This document shows positions 1-8,638 of a stretch of 64,000 nucleotides of DNA, piece after piece. Each line of letters opens with the position of its first letter. Position 1 is the first letter of the stretch. The stretch is from positions 310,001 to 374,000 of the forward strand of contig CAXBNJ010000003.1 of NCBI GenBank assembly GCA_963977125.1. Direction: 5' to 3'. The DNA is from UBA2705 sp963977125 (GTDB lineage: Bacteria; Pseudomonadota; Alphaproteobacteria; Micavibrionales; Micavibrionaceae). The notes below the pieces were generated by a model. That model was not told where the DNA came from, ran no database searches, and saw nothing but the letters and a program-made list of their open reading frames with translations. The position numbers and the translations under genes were made by a program.

Positions 1-68
1 TATCAGAAAAAACGAAAGACTTATAGGGGGAAAGCGTTAAAATCTCATAAACCGTACGCGCAAAAGAA

Positions 69-101
69 AAGCTCTGCCCTTAAGTGTTAAAGGCAGAGCT
101 T
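69..101 (-). terminator. Rho-independent terminator after ppa
   Basis: A perfect 10-bp inverted repeat (AAGCTCTGCC at 69-78 against GGCAGAGCTT at 92-101) lies just beyond the ppa stop. Read on the minus strand it is followed by TTTTCTTTTG, as expected for an intrinsic terminator ending ppa transcription. Confidence 0.8.
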
Positions 102-124
102 AAATATAGATTATTCTATCTGTT

Positions 125-667
125 TTAAGCGGCTTTTTCAGATTTTTTTGCGCGCTCAAAGCCTTCAATAAGCATTTGCTTAGCAGTGTCGACATCGCCC
201 CAGCCAAGAATTTTTGCCCATTTGTTTTTTTCAAGATCTTTGTAATGCGTAAAGAAATGCACGATTTGATCAAGCGTGATTTGCGGTAAATCAGTGTAGT
301 TTATTACATCATCATAAAGCGGGATCATTTTAGATACAGGCACAGCGATGATTTTTTCATCTTGACCGCCATCATCTTCCATTTTCAATACGCCGATAGG
401 ACGTGAGCGTAATACTGCGCCCGGTGCGATGGGGAGGTGGGTAACAACCAAGACATCAACAGGGTCGCCATCACCAGAAAGCGTCGCAGGCACATAGCCG
501 TAATTACCAGGGTAAAACATTGGTGTATGAAGGAAACGATCAACAAAAAGCGTACCGCTTTCTTTATCAACTTCATATTTAATAGGCGCAGCGCCCATTG
601 GGTTTTCAATGATTACATTTATATCATTGGGGAGGTCTTTACCAGCAGGTACATTGTTAAAAGCCAT
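125..667 (-). CDS. ppa: Inorganic pyrophosphatase (family I)
   Basis: Soluble cytoplasmic enzyme that hydrolyses pyrophosphate to two phosphates, pulling biosynthetic reactions forward. At 180 residues it has the usual length of bacterial family I enzymes. The N-terminal segment IEIP-like 'VIIENPMGA' and 'KYEVDKESG', the 'RFLHTPMFYPGNYGYVP' core and the metal-binding stretch 'GDGDPVDVLVV' (family signature D-[SGDN]-D-[PE]-[LIVMF]-D) are all present, as is a C-terminal 'HYKDLE-K' segment. The gene stands alone, with a terminator directly downstream and a 77-bp gap to the next gene. Start is the ATG giving MAFNNV. Confidence 0.97.
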   Translation of the reverse strand: MAFNNVPAGKDLPNDINVIIENPMGAAPIKYEVDKESGTLFVDRFLHTPMFYPGNYGYVPATLSGDGDPVDVLVVTHLPIAPGAVLRSRPIGVLKMEDDGGQDEKIIAVPVSKMIPLYDDVINYTDLPQITLDQIVHFFTHYKDLEKNKWAKILGWGDVDTAKQMLIEGFERAKKSEKAA

Positions 668-744
668 GCGCGTATTATCCTTTTTAAAAATAAGTTATTA
701 TTCAGCGCAGAGATTAGACAATACAGCCCCTTAGATCAAGTCTT

Positions 745-1326
745 TTAAGCGACTTCAACCTCGCCCATAGGGCAGATAATATTTTGCGGCATATCGCGTT
801 TGAGCCGCTGTAAAGATTTATAATGGCCAAAAGCAAAAACGCCACAAGCTATGATTTGCGGGATGGAGCCAGCCAAAATACCGCATGAAAGCCATAATGT
901 AGAGCTCAGCAGGCTCAATAACCGCAGGCGATACATATCAACACAGAGCTTAGAGCATACGGCAAATAAAGTCGCAGCCACGCCAATAAGCGTCGCACAA
1001 ATCGCCATCAAGCTATACAGCTGACCGCCCCAACCTGCGAATGACAAATAGAAAATAATTGGAAAAGATAAATAGAGTAAAGGCTTAACAGCAGGAAAGC
1101 GTATAAAGGCGAGGCTTAACACGCCCATATACACATAAACGATATTCATTAAAGATAGCGTCGGCATGTCTAATATCGCCCAATGCGCAGCGACAACTAA
1201 GCAGCCTATAGCTTCTAAAAATAGTAATGAAAAACGTGTTTTCTGGTAACTTGAATAGGCATATAGACCATAGCCAATAAAGCCAATAATTTGCGCGATG
1301 ATAAATGGTGTAAATAATACTGTCAT
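745..1326 (-). CDS. YgjV-like inner membrane protein
   Basis: A 193-residue, strongly hydrophobic protein with about six predicted membrane segments. The opening 'QIIGFIGYGLYAYSSYQKTR' followed by 'CLVVAAHWAILD' resembles the YgjV family of bacterial inner membrane proteins, in which this Gly/Tyr-rich first helix and the Q-K-x-R loop recur. The family has no established function. The gene lies between ppa and a PcfJ-like gene on the same strand with gaps of 77 and 104 bp, so it is probably transcribed alone. The family call is from pattern memory only; the membrane-protein call is secure. Confidence 0.7.
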   Translation of the reverse strand: MTVLFTPFIIAQIIGFIGYGLYAYSSYQKTRFSLLFLEAIGCLVVAAHWAILDMPTLSLMNIVYVYMGVLSLAFIRFPAVKPLLYLSFPIIFYLSFAGWGGQLYSLMAICATLIGVAATLFAVCSKLCVDMYRLRLLSLLSSTLWLSCGILAGSIPQIIACGVFAFGHYKSLQRLKRDMPQNIICPMGEVEVA

Positions 1327-1430
1327 GCCACATTAACCCTTAATAGCCATGCTTATATAAACACGTTATATGGTTATGGTTAATGATTGGTAAATTTAAA
1401 GTAATAATAGTTAGTTTGGCATATAGGGCT

Positions 1431-3551
1431 TTATAAATTATAGGCGATATTGGCTTGTATCGTGCTGTGCGTGTTGTTGTTTTCTGTAGTGGTTTCTTTG
1501 TCAATCTCATTGCGAATAATCTTAGCGAGCCCTGATTCCTCTATAAATTCATCGCGCGAAATATTACTCATTTTTCCATAGCAAAAGCGGCTCATAATGT
1601 CATAGGCTTTTACCCGTTGTTCTTCATCAAGGGGGTCAAAGCCAACTAAATTTTTGAGCTTATTTTTATTGTAAGCTTCTTGAGCTGCAGATCGCTCTTT
1701 ATGTATGCGCTCCCAATTTATCTCAATAGTATTACTATTTATGCCCTCAATTAGCCACTTGGCGGCTTCTATCAGCGCAGGGGCTGGGGGCTCATTTAAT
1801 ACGGTTTGGTGTTGAACTTGATTTACTGTTATGTGGCCATCCTGTTTGGTTTCTTCTAATTGCAGGGTTGAATGGTGACCTTGATAGCTTAAATGTAATA
1901 TATGTGAGCTGCCTAGAATACAGCTTGAAGCATAACCACCGACACAATGCTCCATGTCTTCACCCTCTTTCTCTAGGTCTTTCTTCGTGGTAAGAGCATG
2001 AATAGCTACGCCCTCATCCGTTGTGAGCGGGGCGATGAGATCAGCCCATGATGAATCCTCTAGCACAGAGAGGGACTTAATTTGTGAATCCACAGTTGCA
2101 AGGCGCGCGTGCCAATCGCGCGAACCACGGATGATTTGCGGGATTGTTAACAGGCTTAAAAATTGTTGCTGAATATCGGGTCTGTGGGCCATTTTTTCTG
2201 TTCGAGCCATCGGCTCTAAAATATGTGCAGCGGCACTAAGCTTCTCGGCTATAAGCGGGATCAGTATAGACCCGCTAATTTTTTTAACAAAATCACCAAT
2301 ATCTCGCCAAGACTGCTTTTCATCGGCCTCATCTGGTAAGTCCGTTCTGTATCTATCAACTAACTTTTTAAATGGTAATTCTGAACTCTGACTTACTCTC
2401 CATAAATGAGTAGAAAAATCATTAAATTGCTTCCAATCCTTCTTCTCTTTTGGATATTCTGAATAATCTAATAATACCAACGTATTAAAATTGTCGGCCA
2501 GTGTCTGGACTGCACCTTCGTCAAAGACTGTATCATTTAGGCCATGATAGGGGCTGAGGTATTTTTTAGGAATAAACGTATTATGCTCCACTGAGAACAG
2601 GTTCTTCAAAGCCTGGGGTACGGATTCTCCTTCATCAATTTGGTCGCTTAACTCAGTGAGGCCTATATCCTTGATTTTATTGAAGTAATCATCTGGCCCA
2701 AGTTGAATTCTCATATTCGCACGGGCGAATCCAGAAGTAAGCCCCGGCTGACTGATATAAGCACCAAGACGGCGGTCGCGGATGACCGGATCGGCAGGGA
2801 AAGTCAGCCAGTTATAATCGTTTTCATTCGGGGCTGTGTTTAATAAGGTGCCACGTAGGGCTTGGCGATCTGCCAAGCCGAGGAGTGTGATTTCAGCCGC
2901 TTTGCTCCACAGCTTTATAACCTGCTCTAGCTTGCCCTTTGCTGACTGAGACAGGTCAAAATGGCTATTCTTATAATTTTTATGTCCCAAATGATTGAGC
3001 TTTTTTTCAAAAACATTCATCATTCCGTCGATGCTTTGATGACGAAAGCGCTTTTTCATAAATAAATGATCGAACTCTTTTCTGTCGAAATACAGCTGTT
3101 TATAGCCATCTGCGCTCTCTAGGCGCGTACCGAGCGCAGCTGTTTCTCCATTTTGTAATATATTCTGTAGCTCTTGGTTCTGCTCGGGCTGATATGTATT
3201 TCCAAACGCGTAATTACCAATCGTTACTTTCCGATTCTCATTGACTTGAAATATGCGTATATAAGATCTACACACTTGCGCCACCTGCCGTGATGAATAG
3301 TCCTTATGAAGAGTACAATAAGGCATGGCGAGGACATTATCGCCGTTATCACAGTTGTAGTGGCGCGGCATAAAACGCTCCCGCCATTTGTCAAATAGAT
3401 CAGCAATGTCATGTTTCAGTTCAGCAGAGGTCGTTTGCGCAGATAATTTAAGAGAAATATTTTCTACCAATGAATCGGTCAGCGAGGCGATCAGTTGATC
3501 CGCGGCATTAAGGTGGCGCTGCGCTTTATTTTTATATAGCTGGTCCGACAT
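1431..3551 (-). CDS. PcfJ-like domain protein
   Basis: A 706-residue, charged, soluble-looking protein with no signal peptide. Around residues 540-620 it carries 'ALTTKKDLEKEGEDMEHCVGGY', then 'HILHLSY' and 'STLQLEE': the pattern L-x-[TS]-x-x-[DE]-L-x-x-E-G-x-x-M-x-H-C-V-G-x-Y of PcfJ-like proteins, named after an Enterococcus conjugative-plasmid gene of unclear biochemical role. The N-terminal 500 residues match nothing I recognise. AGAGGG about 8 bases upstream of the ATG supports the start. No conjugation or mobility genes flank it; neighbours are a YgjV-like gene and mutL. Function unknown; the C-terminal domain call is fairly sure. Confidence 0.7.
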   Translation of the reverse strand: MSDQLYKNKAQRHLNAADQLIASLTDSLVENISLKLSAQTTSAELKHDIADLFDKWRERFMPRHYNCDNGDNVLAMPYCTLHKDYSSRQVAQVCRSYIRIFQVNENRKVTIGNYAFGNTYQPEQNQELQNILQNGETAALGTRLESADGYKQLYFDRKEFDHLFMKKRFRHQSIDGMMNVFEKKLNHLGHKNYKNSHFDLSQSAKGKLEQVIKLWSKAAEITLLGLADRQALRGTLLNTAPNENDYNWLTFPADPVIRDRRLGAYISQPGLTSGFARANMRIQLGPDDYFNKIKDIGLTELSDQIDEGESVPQALKNLFSVEHNTFIPKKYLSPYHGLNDTVFDEGAVQTLADNFNTLVLLDYSEYPKEKKDWKQFNDFSTHLWRVSQSSELPFKKLVDRYRTDLPDEADEKQSWRDIGDFVKKISGSILIPLIAEKLSAAAHILEPMARTEKMAHRPDIQQQFLSLLTIPQIIRGSRDWHARLATVDSQIKSLSVLEDSSWADLIAPLTTDEGVAIHALTTKKDLEKEGEDMEHCVGGYASSCILGSSHILHLSYQGHHSTLQLEETKQDGHITVNQVQHQTVLNEPPAPALIEAAKWLIEGINSNTIEINWERIHKERSAAQEAYNKNKLKNLVGFDPLDEEQRVKAYDIMSRFCYGKMSNISRDEFIEESGLAKIIRNEIDKETTTENNNTHSTIQANIAYNL

Positions 3552-3628
3552 GATATAGTCCCTCTGTCATAGCGGGGAATATATCAGTGGGCTCTAGTTA
3601 TGTCAATAAGCTTGTGGCGTAAGTGAAA

Positions 3629-5602
3629 TTAATGCCGACCAAATAAGCGTTCAATATCATTGAGCGACAGCTTGATATAAGTCGGGCGGCCATGATTGCA
3701 CTGGCCGCTTGAGGGGGTTTCTTCCATTTCACGCAGCAAATGGTTCATCTCTTGCGCGTTCATCCGGCGGCCAGAACGCACCGAGCCGTGACAAGCCATG
3801 GTGGAGAGGACGTGGTTAATTTCTTCTTCAAGGCGCTGTGGGCTACCATATTCAATCACTTCATCGGCCAGATCTTGTACGAGTTTTGTGATGTTGATTT
3901 TACCAAGCAGGGCAGGAATGCTACGCACAGCGATTGCACCAGGGCCAAAGGCTTCAATTTCTAGGCCAAGTTTTTTCATTTGATCGGAGAAAGGCAATAA
4001 GCGCGATATGTCGCCTTCATCCATTTCAATTATTTCAGGGGTTAGAAGCCCCTGTATTTCAATGCCACCATCAGCAAGCTGCGTTTTGAAGCGTTCATAA
4101 ACAAGGCGTTCATGCGCGGCGTGCTGGTCAATAATCACAAGGCCGTCTTGGTTCTGTGCGATAATGTAATTTTCATGCAATTGTGTGCGCGCGGCGCCAA
4201 GTGGGTTTTGCTCTTGCGCCTTAAATTCAGCTTCGTTTGGAATATGCGGATTGCTATCAATAAAATCATGGTGATCTGCGCGCGCAGACGGCACTTCATT
4301 AAAGATCATTGGTTGGTGAGCGGGATCAGCGCTGTAACCAGCATTATAGCTTTGCTGCGCTAAATTCTCAGAGAGCCCCATTTGTGCAGCGGCGCTCGAT
4401 TCAGCGCCACTCATCGCATAGGCTGCAGGCACGCCGCCGCTTTGCGGTGAGGCGTAAAATCCGCTAGGGATCATTGGATTGGCGCTTTGATTCGCGTAAT
4501 GCCCCATAGAATTGGCGGCCTGAACTTGGTCAATCAGATGGGCTTTTTGTTTTTCAAGGTTGCGCAATGCCGCCAGTGATACAGTGCTCGCCGTTTGATG
4601 GCCGCCTTGGTGTAAGGCATGGCGAATGGCGCTAACCATTAAGCCGCGCACAAGGTTCGGGTCTTGGAAACGCACTTCAGCTTTTGCGGGGTGAACATTG
4701 ACATCAACTTCGTCACTGGGTACTTCAACGAAAATAGCCACCATTGGATGGCGGTCCCGTGCCAGTACATCCATATAACCGCCGCGCACCGCGCCAATAA
4801 CCAGTTTATCTTTTACAGGACGACCATTAACGAATAAATATTGCCATTGCGACGTGGCTTTATTCATGGTCGGTAGGCCCGCAAAGCCGGTAATACGAAT
4901 ATTCTCGCGCGTGGCATCAAGCACTAAAGCGTTTTCAATAAATTCACGCCCAAGCAGCGCTTCCATACGGTCTTTACTTTGACCCAATAAATCTTCTGAT
5001 CGACCCGCTTGTAGGTTTAGGGCTTTTTTGCCGTTATGGGTTAGGGTAAAGGCAATCTCAGGCCAAGCCATGGCAAGGCGAACCATTATATCTTTTACTG
5101 CCGTATATTCTGAGCGCTCAGTTTTCATGAATTTTAAGCGGGCTGGTGTGGCAAAAAACAAATCGCGTACTTCAATTTTTGTGCCTTGTGCATGACTCGT
5201 TGGTACAGGCATGGCTTTTTTGCCGCCTTCAACCAGAATTTTCCAGCTATCGCCACTGGCTGAATCTTTGGTTGAGACGGTTAAGCGGCTCACCGAGGCA
5301 ATAGAGGGCAAAGCTTCACCGCGAAAACCCAAATGGTCGACATTGAGTAAATCATCATCAGGTAGTTTAGAGGTCGCGTGACGGTCAAGCGCCGCGATTA
5401 ATTCATCATGGCTCATACCGTGGCCATCATCTGATACGGATATATAGCTTTTGCCGCCATCACGAATTTCGACGTCTATGCGGTTCGCATGGGCATCAAT
5501 GGCGTTTTCAACCAATTCTTTTACGGCGGCAGCGGGGCGCTCAAGCACCTCACCGGCAGCAATTTGGTTAATCAGTGTTTCTGGTAGATATCTAATACGC
5601 AT
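3629..5602 (-). CDS. mutL: DNA mismatch repair protein MutL
   Basis: MutL couples MutS mismatch recognition to strand incision. The 657-residue protein has the GHKL ATPase motifs at the N-terminus (ENAIDA, DDGHGM, GFRGEAL), a variable linker near residues 340-460 rich in Gln, Ala and Ser, and a C-terminal dimerisation domain. The C-terminal domain carries the endonuclease motif DQHA-x2-E-x4-E (seen as DQHAAHERLVYE) plus ACHGSVRSG and CNHGRPT metal-site motifs, so this MutL should nick DNA itself, as is usual in organisms lacking MutH. No mutS is in the window. It is flanked by short gaps and likely transcribed from its own promoter. Confidence 0.97.
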   Translation of the reverse strand: MRIRYLPETLINQIAAGEVLERPAAAVKELVENAIDAHANRIDVEIRDGGKSYISVSDDGHGMSHDELIAALDRHATSKLPDDDLLNVDHLGFRGEALPSIASVSRLTVSTKDSASGDSWKILVEGGKKAMPVPTSHAQGTKIEVRDLFFATPARLKFMKTERSEYTAVKDIMVRLAMAWPEIAFTLTHNGKKALNLQAGRSEDLLGQSKDRMEALLGREFIENALVLDATRENIRITGFAGLPTMNKATSQWQYLFVNGRPVKDKLVIGAVRGGYMDVLARDRHPMVAIFVEVPSDEVDVNVHPAKAEVRFQDPNLVRGLMVSAIRHALHQGGHQTASTVSLAALRNLEKQKAHLIDQVQAANSMGHYANQSANPMIPSGFYASPQSGGVPAAYAMSGAESSAAAQMGLSENLAQQSYNAGYSADPAHQPMIFNEVPSARADHHDFIDSNPHIPNEAEFKAQEQNPLGAARTQLHENYIIAQNQDGLVIIDQHAAHERLVYERFKTQLADGGIEIQGLLTPEIIEMDEGDISRLLPFSDQMKKLGLEIEAFGPGAIAVRSIPALLGKINITKLVQDLADEVIEYGSPQRLEEEINHVLSTMACHGSVRSGRRMNAQEMNHLLREMEETPSSGQCNHGRPTYIKLSLNDIERLFGRH

Positions 5603-5681
5603 AGATTAAGTGTTAGCGCAAATTATAGCTCATGTCAGATATTATCGGGATTCATAGGGTAAAAGCGCGGGGATAAAGCGT

Positions 5682-6935
5682 TTAGCCAATAAATTTGACT
5701 AATGAAGCGGCATCAATTTGCGCATCTTCAAAATAGACGCTAAACAGCTTGGTGTTGTCAAAAATAGCGCCGCGTAAATCTGCGCCGTTTAAATTCGTGT
5801 GGCTGAGATCTGCGCCAGTGAAATTAACATCACGTAAATCGGCATTTTCAAAATCAGCATATTTGAAATTACATTCAGACATATTCGTGGAGAGCAGGCC
5901 TTTACCGATTTTTAAAGGGCAAGCTTTGACGTTACGCATATTCGCGCGTGTGAAGTTACTGCGGTCAAAATGCGTGCCGCGCATATCTGAGCGTGACAAA
6001 TTACTATCGCGAAAATCTGAATCTTCAAAATGCGCGCTTTGCAAATGCATGCCCGATAAGTCCATATCTATGAAATTGGCTTTTTGTGCTTTGCATGCGG
6101 TTAAAGGCATCTTATTTAACTGTGTCATGCTGCGTAAATCATAACCGCTTAGGTTAAGCTGTTTGCCTTTTTTACCTGCAGTCTCAATCCATGTTACATG
6201 TGCGAGCAGTAATGTTTTTAAATCAGCAGGATTATTATCAAGGGACTGGCCTGAGCTTTCGCTCGTAATGGCGCGATCAAGCTTTAGGCGCCCACGCTCA
6301 GTAGAGGCCATATTCGCCCCTGTAATAATCGCATCACTCATATCGGCATTGGTTAAGGTGGCGCCCGTTAAATCAGAATCTGAAAGGTTGGCCCCTAATA
6401 GTGTCGCATTTTTCAAATCGGCATCAATTAATAATACGGCGGATAAGTTTGCATCCGTGAAGTCGGCATCTGCAGCGCGTATACCATTTAAATTGGCTTC
6501 CGATAATTTCGCGCCTGTAAATAGAGTGCGGCCTTCTTCGCGGGCGCTAACGCCATAACCTGTTAGCTCACCTTTACGCAAATCAGCTTTGTTTAAATCA
6601 GCCTTGTGTAAATTCGCACCGCAGACTTTAGCGCCGCGAAAATCCGCGCGCGCCAATTTAGCGTGCTGCAAATTCGCGGATCTAAGGTCGCAACCAGAGA
6701 AAATGGCATTCGTAAAATCAGCCGCGGACATATTGGAATGTTTAAATTTAGACCGAGAGAAATCAGCGCCATTCATATCAGCGCTATGAAAATCTAGATT
6801 GGACAAGTCGCGATCCGTCAATACGGCGCGTGCACCACCAACGGAACCTTCGCTATACATGCGGTGGCTCTTGATGATACGATCAAGCTCTTCTTGGGAT
6901 AATGGGCTTAACTCTATGGCCCCTTTGTCCACCAT
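5682..6935 (-). CDS. Pentapeptide-repeat protein
   Basis: A 417-residue protein made almost wholly of A-[DN]-[LF]-x-x pentapeptides in two blocks (about residues 45-215 and 265-410), separated by a non-repeat linker at about 220-265 containing 'KTLLLAHVTWIETAGKKGKQLNLSGYDLRS'-type sequence. Such repeats fold into a square right-handed beta-helix. Examples include Qnr/MfpA DNA mimics that protect gyrase, but most family members have no known role and nothing here points to gyrase. A short helical N-terminus (about 45 residues, 'LSQEELDRIIKSHRMYSEG') precedes the repeats. No signal peptide; probably cytoplasmic. Confidence 0.9.
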   Translation of the reverse strand: MVDKGAIELSPLSQEELDRIIKSHRMYSEGSVGGARAVLTDRDLSNLDFHSADMNGADFSRSKFKHSNMSAADFTNAIFSGCDLRSANLQHAKLARADFRGAKVCGANLHKADLNKADLRKGELTGYGVSAREEGRTLFTGAKLSEANLNGIRAADADFTDANLSAVLLIDADLKNATLLGANLSDSDLTGATLTNADMSDAIITGANMASTERGRLKLDRAITSESSGQSLDNNPADLKTLLLAHVTWIETAGKKGKQLNLSGYDLRSMTQLNKMPLTACKAQKANFIDMDLSGMHLQSAHFEDSDFRDSNLSRSDMRGTHFDRSNFTRANMRNVKACPLKIGKGLLSTNMSECNFKYADFENADLRDVNFTGADLSHTNLNGADLRGAIFDNTKLFSVYFEDAQIDAASLVKFIG

Positions 6936-7019
6936 TCTAGTCTTCCTCTTTAGGCTACTATATTTATGATTCTACTTATTATTCAGTATTTTAATAAAAA
7001 TATCCTTAATTGAACATGT

Positions 7020-8624
7020 TTATTCGCAATAGAGGTGTTTTAATAATTTTTGTGTTGAGCCATCAACTTCGTCTAATGAGGCCATATTATCTTTTAATGC
7101 GCTTATATGCAGGGCTATATCAGCAGCCAAAACCTTACCAAGCTGAACACCAGGCTGGTCAAAGCTGTTTAACCCCCAAATAGCGCCCTGAACAAATATC
7201 TTATGCTCGTACAGGGCGAGTAATTGGCCAAGGCGATAAGGCGTTAGCTGATCAATGATTAATGTGGTTGAGGGGCGGTTACCGCTAAAGGTTTTTTCTG
7301 GCGGGGCTGTTTGTTGCGTGCCCTGCGTGCCAATCATCAAAGCGCGCGATTGTGCGATAACATGAGAGAGTAAAGTTTGATGATGCTCATTGAGTGGTGA
7401 CAAGCTTTGTTTAAAGGCAATAAACTCACAAGGTATAATTGTTTTGCTCTGATGAATAAGTTGATAAAAAGCATGTTGACCATTCGTGCCGCTCGCGCCG
7501 AATATGACAGGGCCAGTCTCAAAGGGCAGGGCGCGTCCTTTTTTATCGATTTCCTTGCCATTTGATTCCATATCCATTTGCTGCAAATACGCAGGAAGGG
7601 ATTGTAAGTCTTGCGCATAGGGTAATATAGCGAGGGTTTCATAGTGACAAAAATTACGATGCCAAATGCCGACCAAAGCAAGCATAAGGGGGATGTTTTT
7701 GGTGGGGGGAGCATTGAGGAAGTGCTGATCCATGGCATGAGCGCCCGCCAACATCTGTTTGAAATTATCAAACCCAATAGCCAAAGCAATGGGAAGGCCG
7801 ATGGATGACCAGAGGCTAAAGCGCCCGCCAACATAATCACCAAAAGACAGGATATTCTGAGCATCAATACCAAAATCAATCGCCGCTAGGCTATTGGTTG
7901 TCATCGCGATGAAGTGCTGAGCTATCGCAGCTTGATCGGCTTTTGTTTTTTCTAAAAACCATTTTTTTGCGCTATGGGCATTTTTTAGCGTCTCTTCTGT
8001 GGTGAAGCTTTTAGAAGCGATAAGAAATAAAGTCGTATCGGGATTTAAGTTTTTTAACGCAGATGTTAGTGCCGCACCATCGACATTGGAGACAAAATGC
8101 ACGCAGCATTGTGTCGATGCGTAGTTTTTCAAAGCATCACAAACCATAAAAGGCCCTAAGTCAGATCCCCCAATGCCAATATGTACAACATCTGTGATCT
8201 TGGCGCCGCTATGACCGCGCCAATGGCCATTATCGACAGATTCACAAAGGCGCTGCATATGTTTTAATGTGTCATGTATTTCGTCGCTGATATTCCGCCC
8301 TTCACAATGGACCGCTGCGCTTTTGGGGGCTCGCAATGCTGTGTGTAATACGGCGCGGTCCTCTGTCGTATTGATCGGCTCTCCAGCAAACATTTTATGC
8401 TTGAGGCCTTCAACGTCCTGACTTTCGGCAAGTTGCAATAAGGCCTTGCGGCTTTCAGCATTAATCGAGGTTTTTGAATAATCAAAATATAGGCCATCAG
8501 CCTCAATCTTGAATCGCTCCGCACGTTTTGGCTCATCTTCAAATAACTCAATGAGCGGGCGACCCTTTGCTGTTTGTGCTAAAGATTCTAACTGAGCCCA
8601 TAAGGCACTATTCTCAATACTCAT
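7020..8624 (-). CDS. pgi: Glucose-6-phosphate isomerase
   Basis: Interconverts glucose 6-phosphate and fructose 6-phosphate in glycolysis and gluconeogenesis. At 534 residues it matches the long bacterial/eukaryotic type. Recognisable are 'IGIGGSDLGPFMV' in the first sugar-phosphate isomerase domain, 'HFVSNVDGAAL', 'ASKSFTTEETL' (phosphate-binding), 'GGRFSLWSSIGLPIA' (PGI signature region), 'MESNGK' and the C-terminal 'NSFDQPGVQLGK' signature. It lies 14 bp upstream of nothing else co-directional except the M16 pair that precedes it in transcription (10123 to 8639), so read-through from that operon is possible. Confidence 0.97.
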   Translation of the reverse strand: MSIENSALWAQLESLAQTAKGRPLIELFEDEPKRAERFKIEADGLYFDYSKTSINAESRKALLQLAESQDVEGLKHKMFAGEPINTTEDRAVLHTALRAPKSAAVHCEGRNISDEIHDTLKHMQRLCESVDNGHWRGHSGAKITDVVHIGIGGSDLGPFMVCDALKNYASTQCCVHFVSNVDGAALTSALKNLNPDTTLFLIASKSFTTEETLKNAHSAKKWFLEKTKADQAAIAQHFIAMTTNSLAAIDFGIDAQNILSFGDYVGGRFSLWSSIGLPIALAIGFDNFKQMLAGAHAMDQHFLNAPPTKNIPLMLALVGIWHRNFCHYETLAILPYAQDLQSLPAYLQQMDMESNGKEIDKKGRALPFETGPVIFGASGTNGQHAFYQLIHQSKTIIPCEFIAFKQSLSPLNEHHQTLLSHVIAQSRALMIGTQGTQQTAPPEKTFSGNRPSTTLIIDQLTPYRLGQLLALYEHKIFVQGAIWGLNSFDQPGVQLGKVLAADIALHISALKDNMASLDEVDGSTQKLLKHLYCE

Positions 8625-8638
8625 ATATGTTTACGACC

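Noticed and set aside
7337..7879. 180-residue frame inside pgi
   Set aside because: Same strand as pgi in another frame; pgi motifs are continuous through the region, so this is a shadow.
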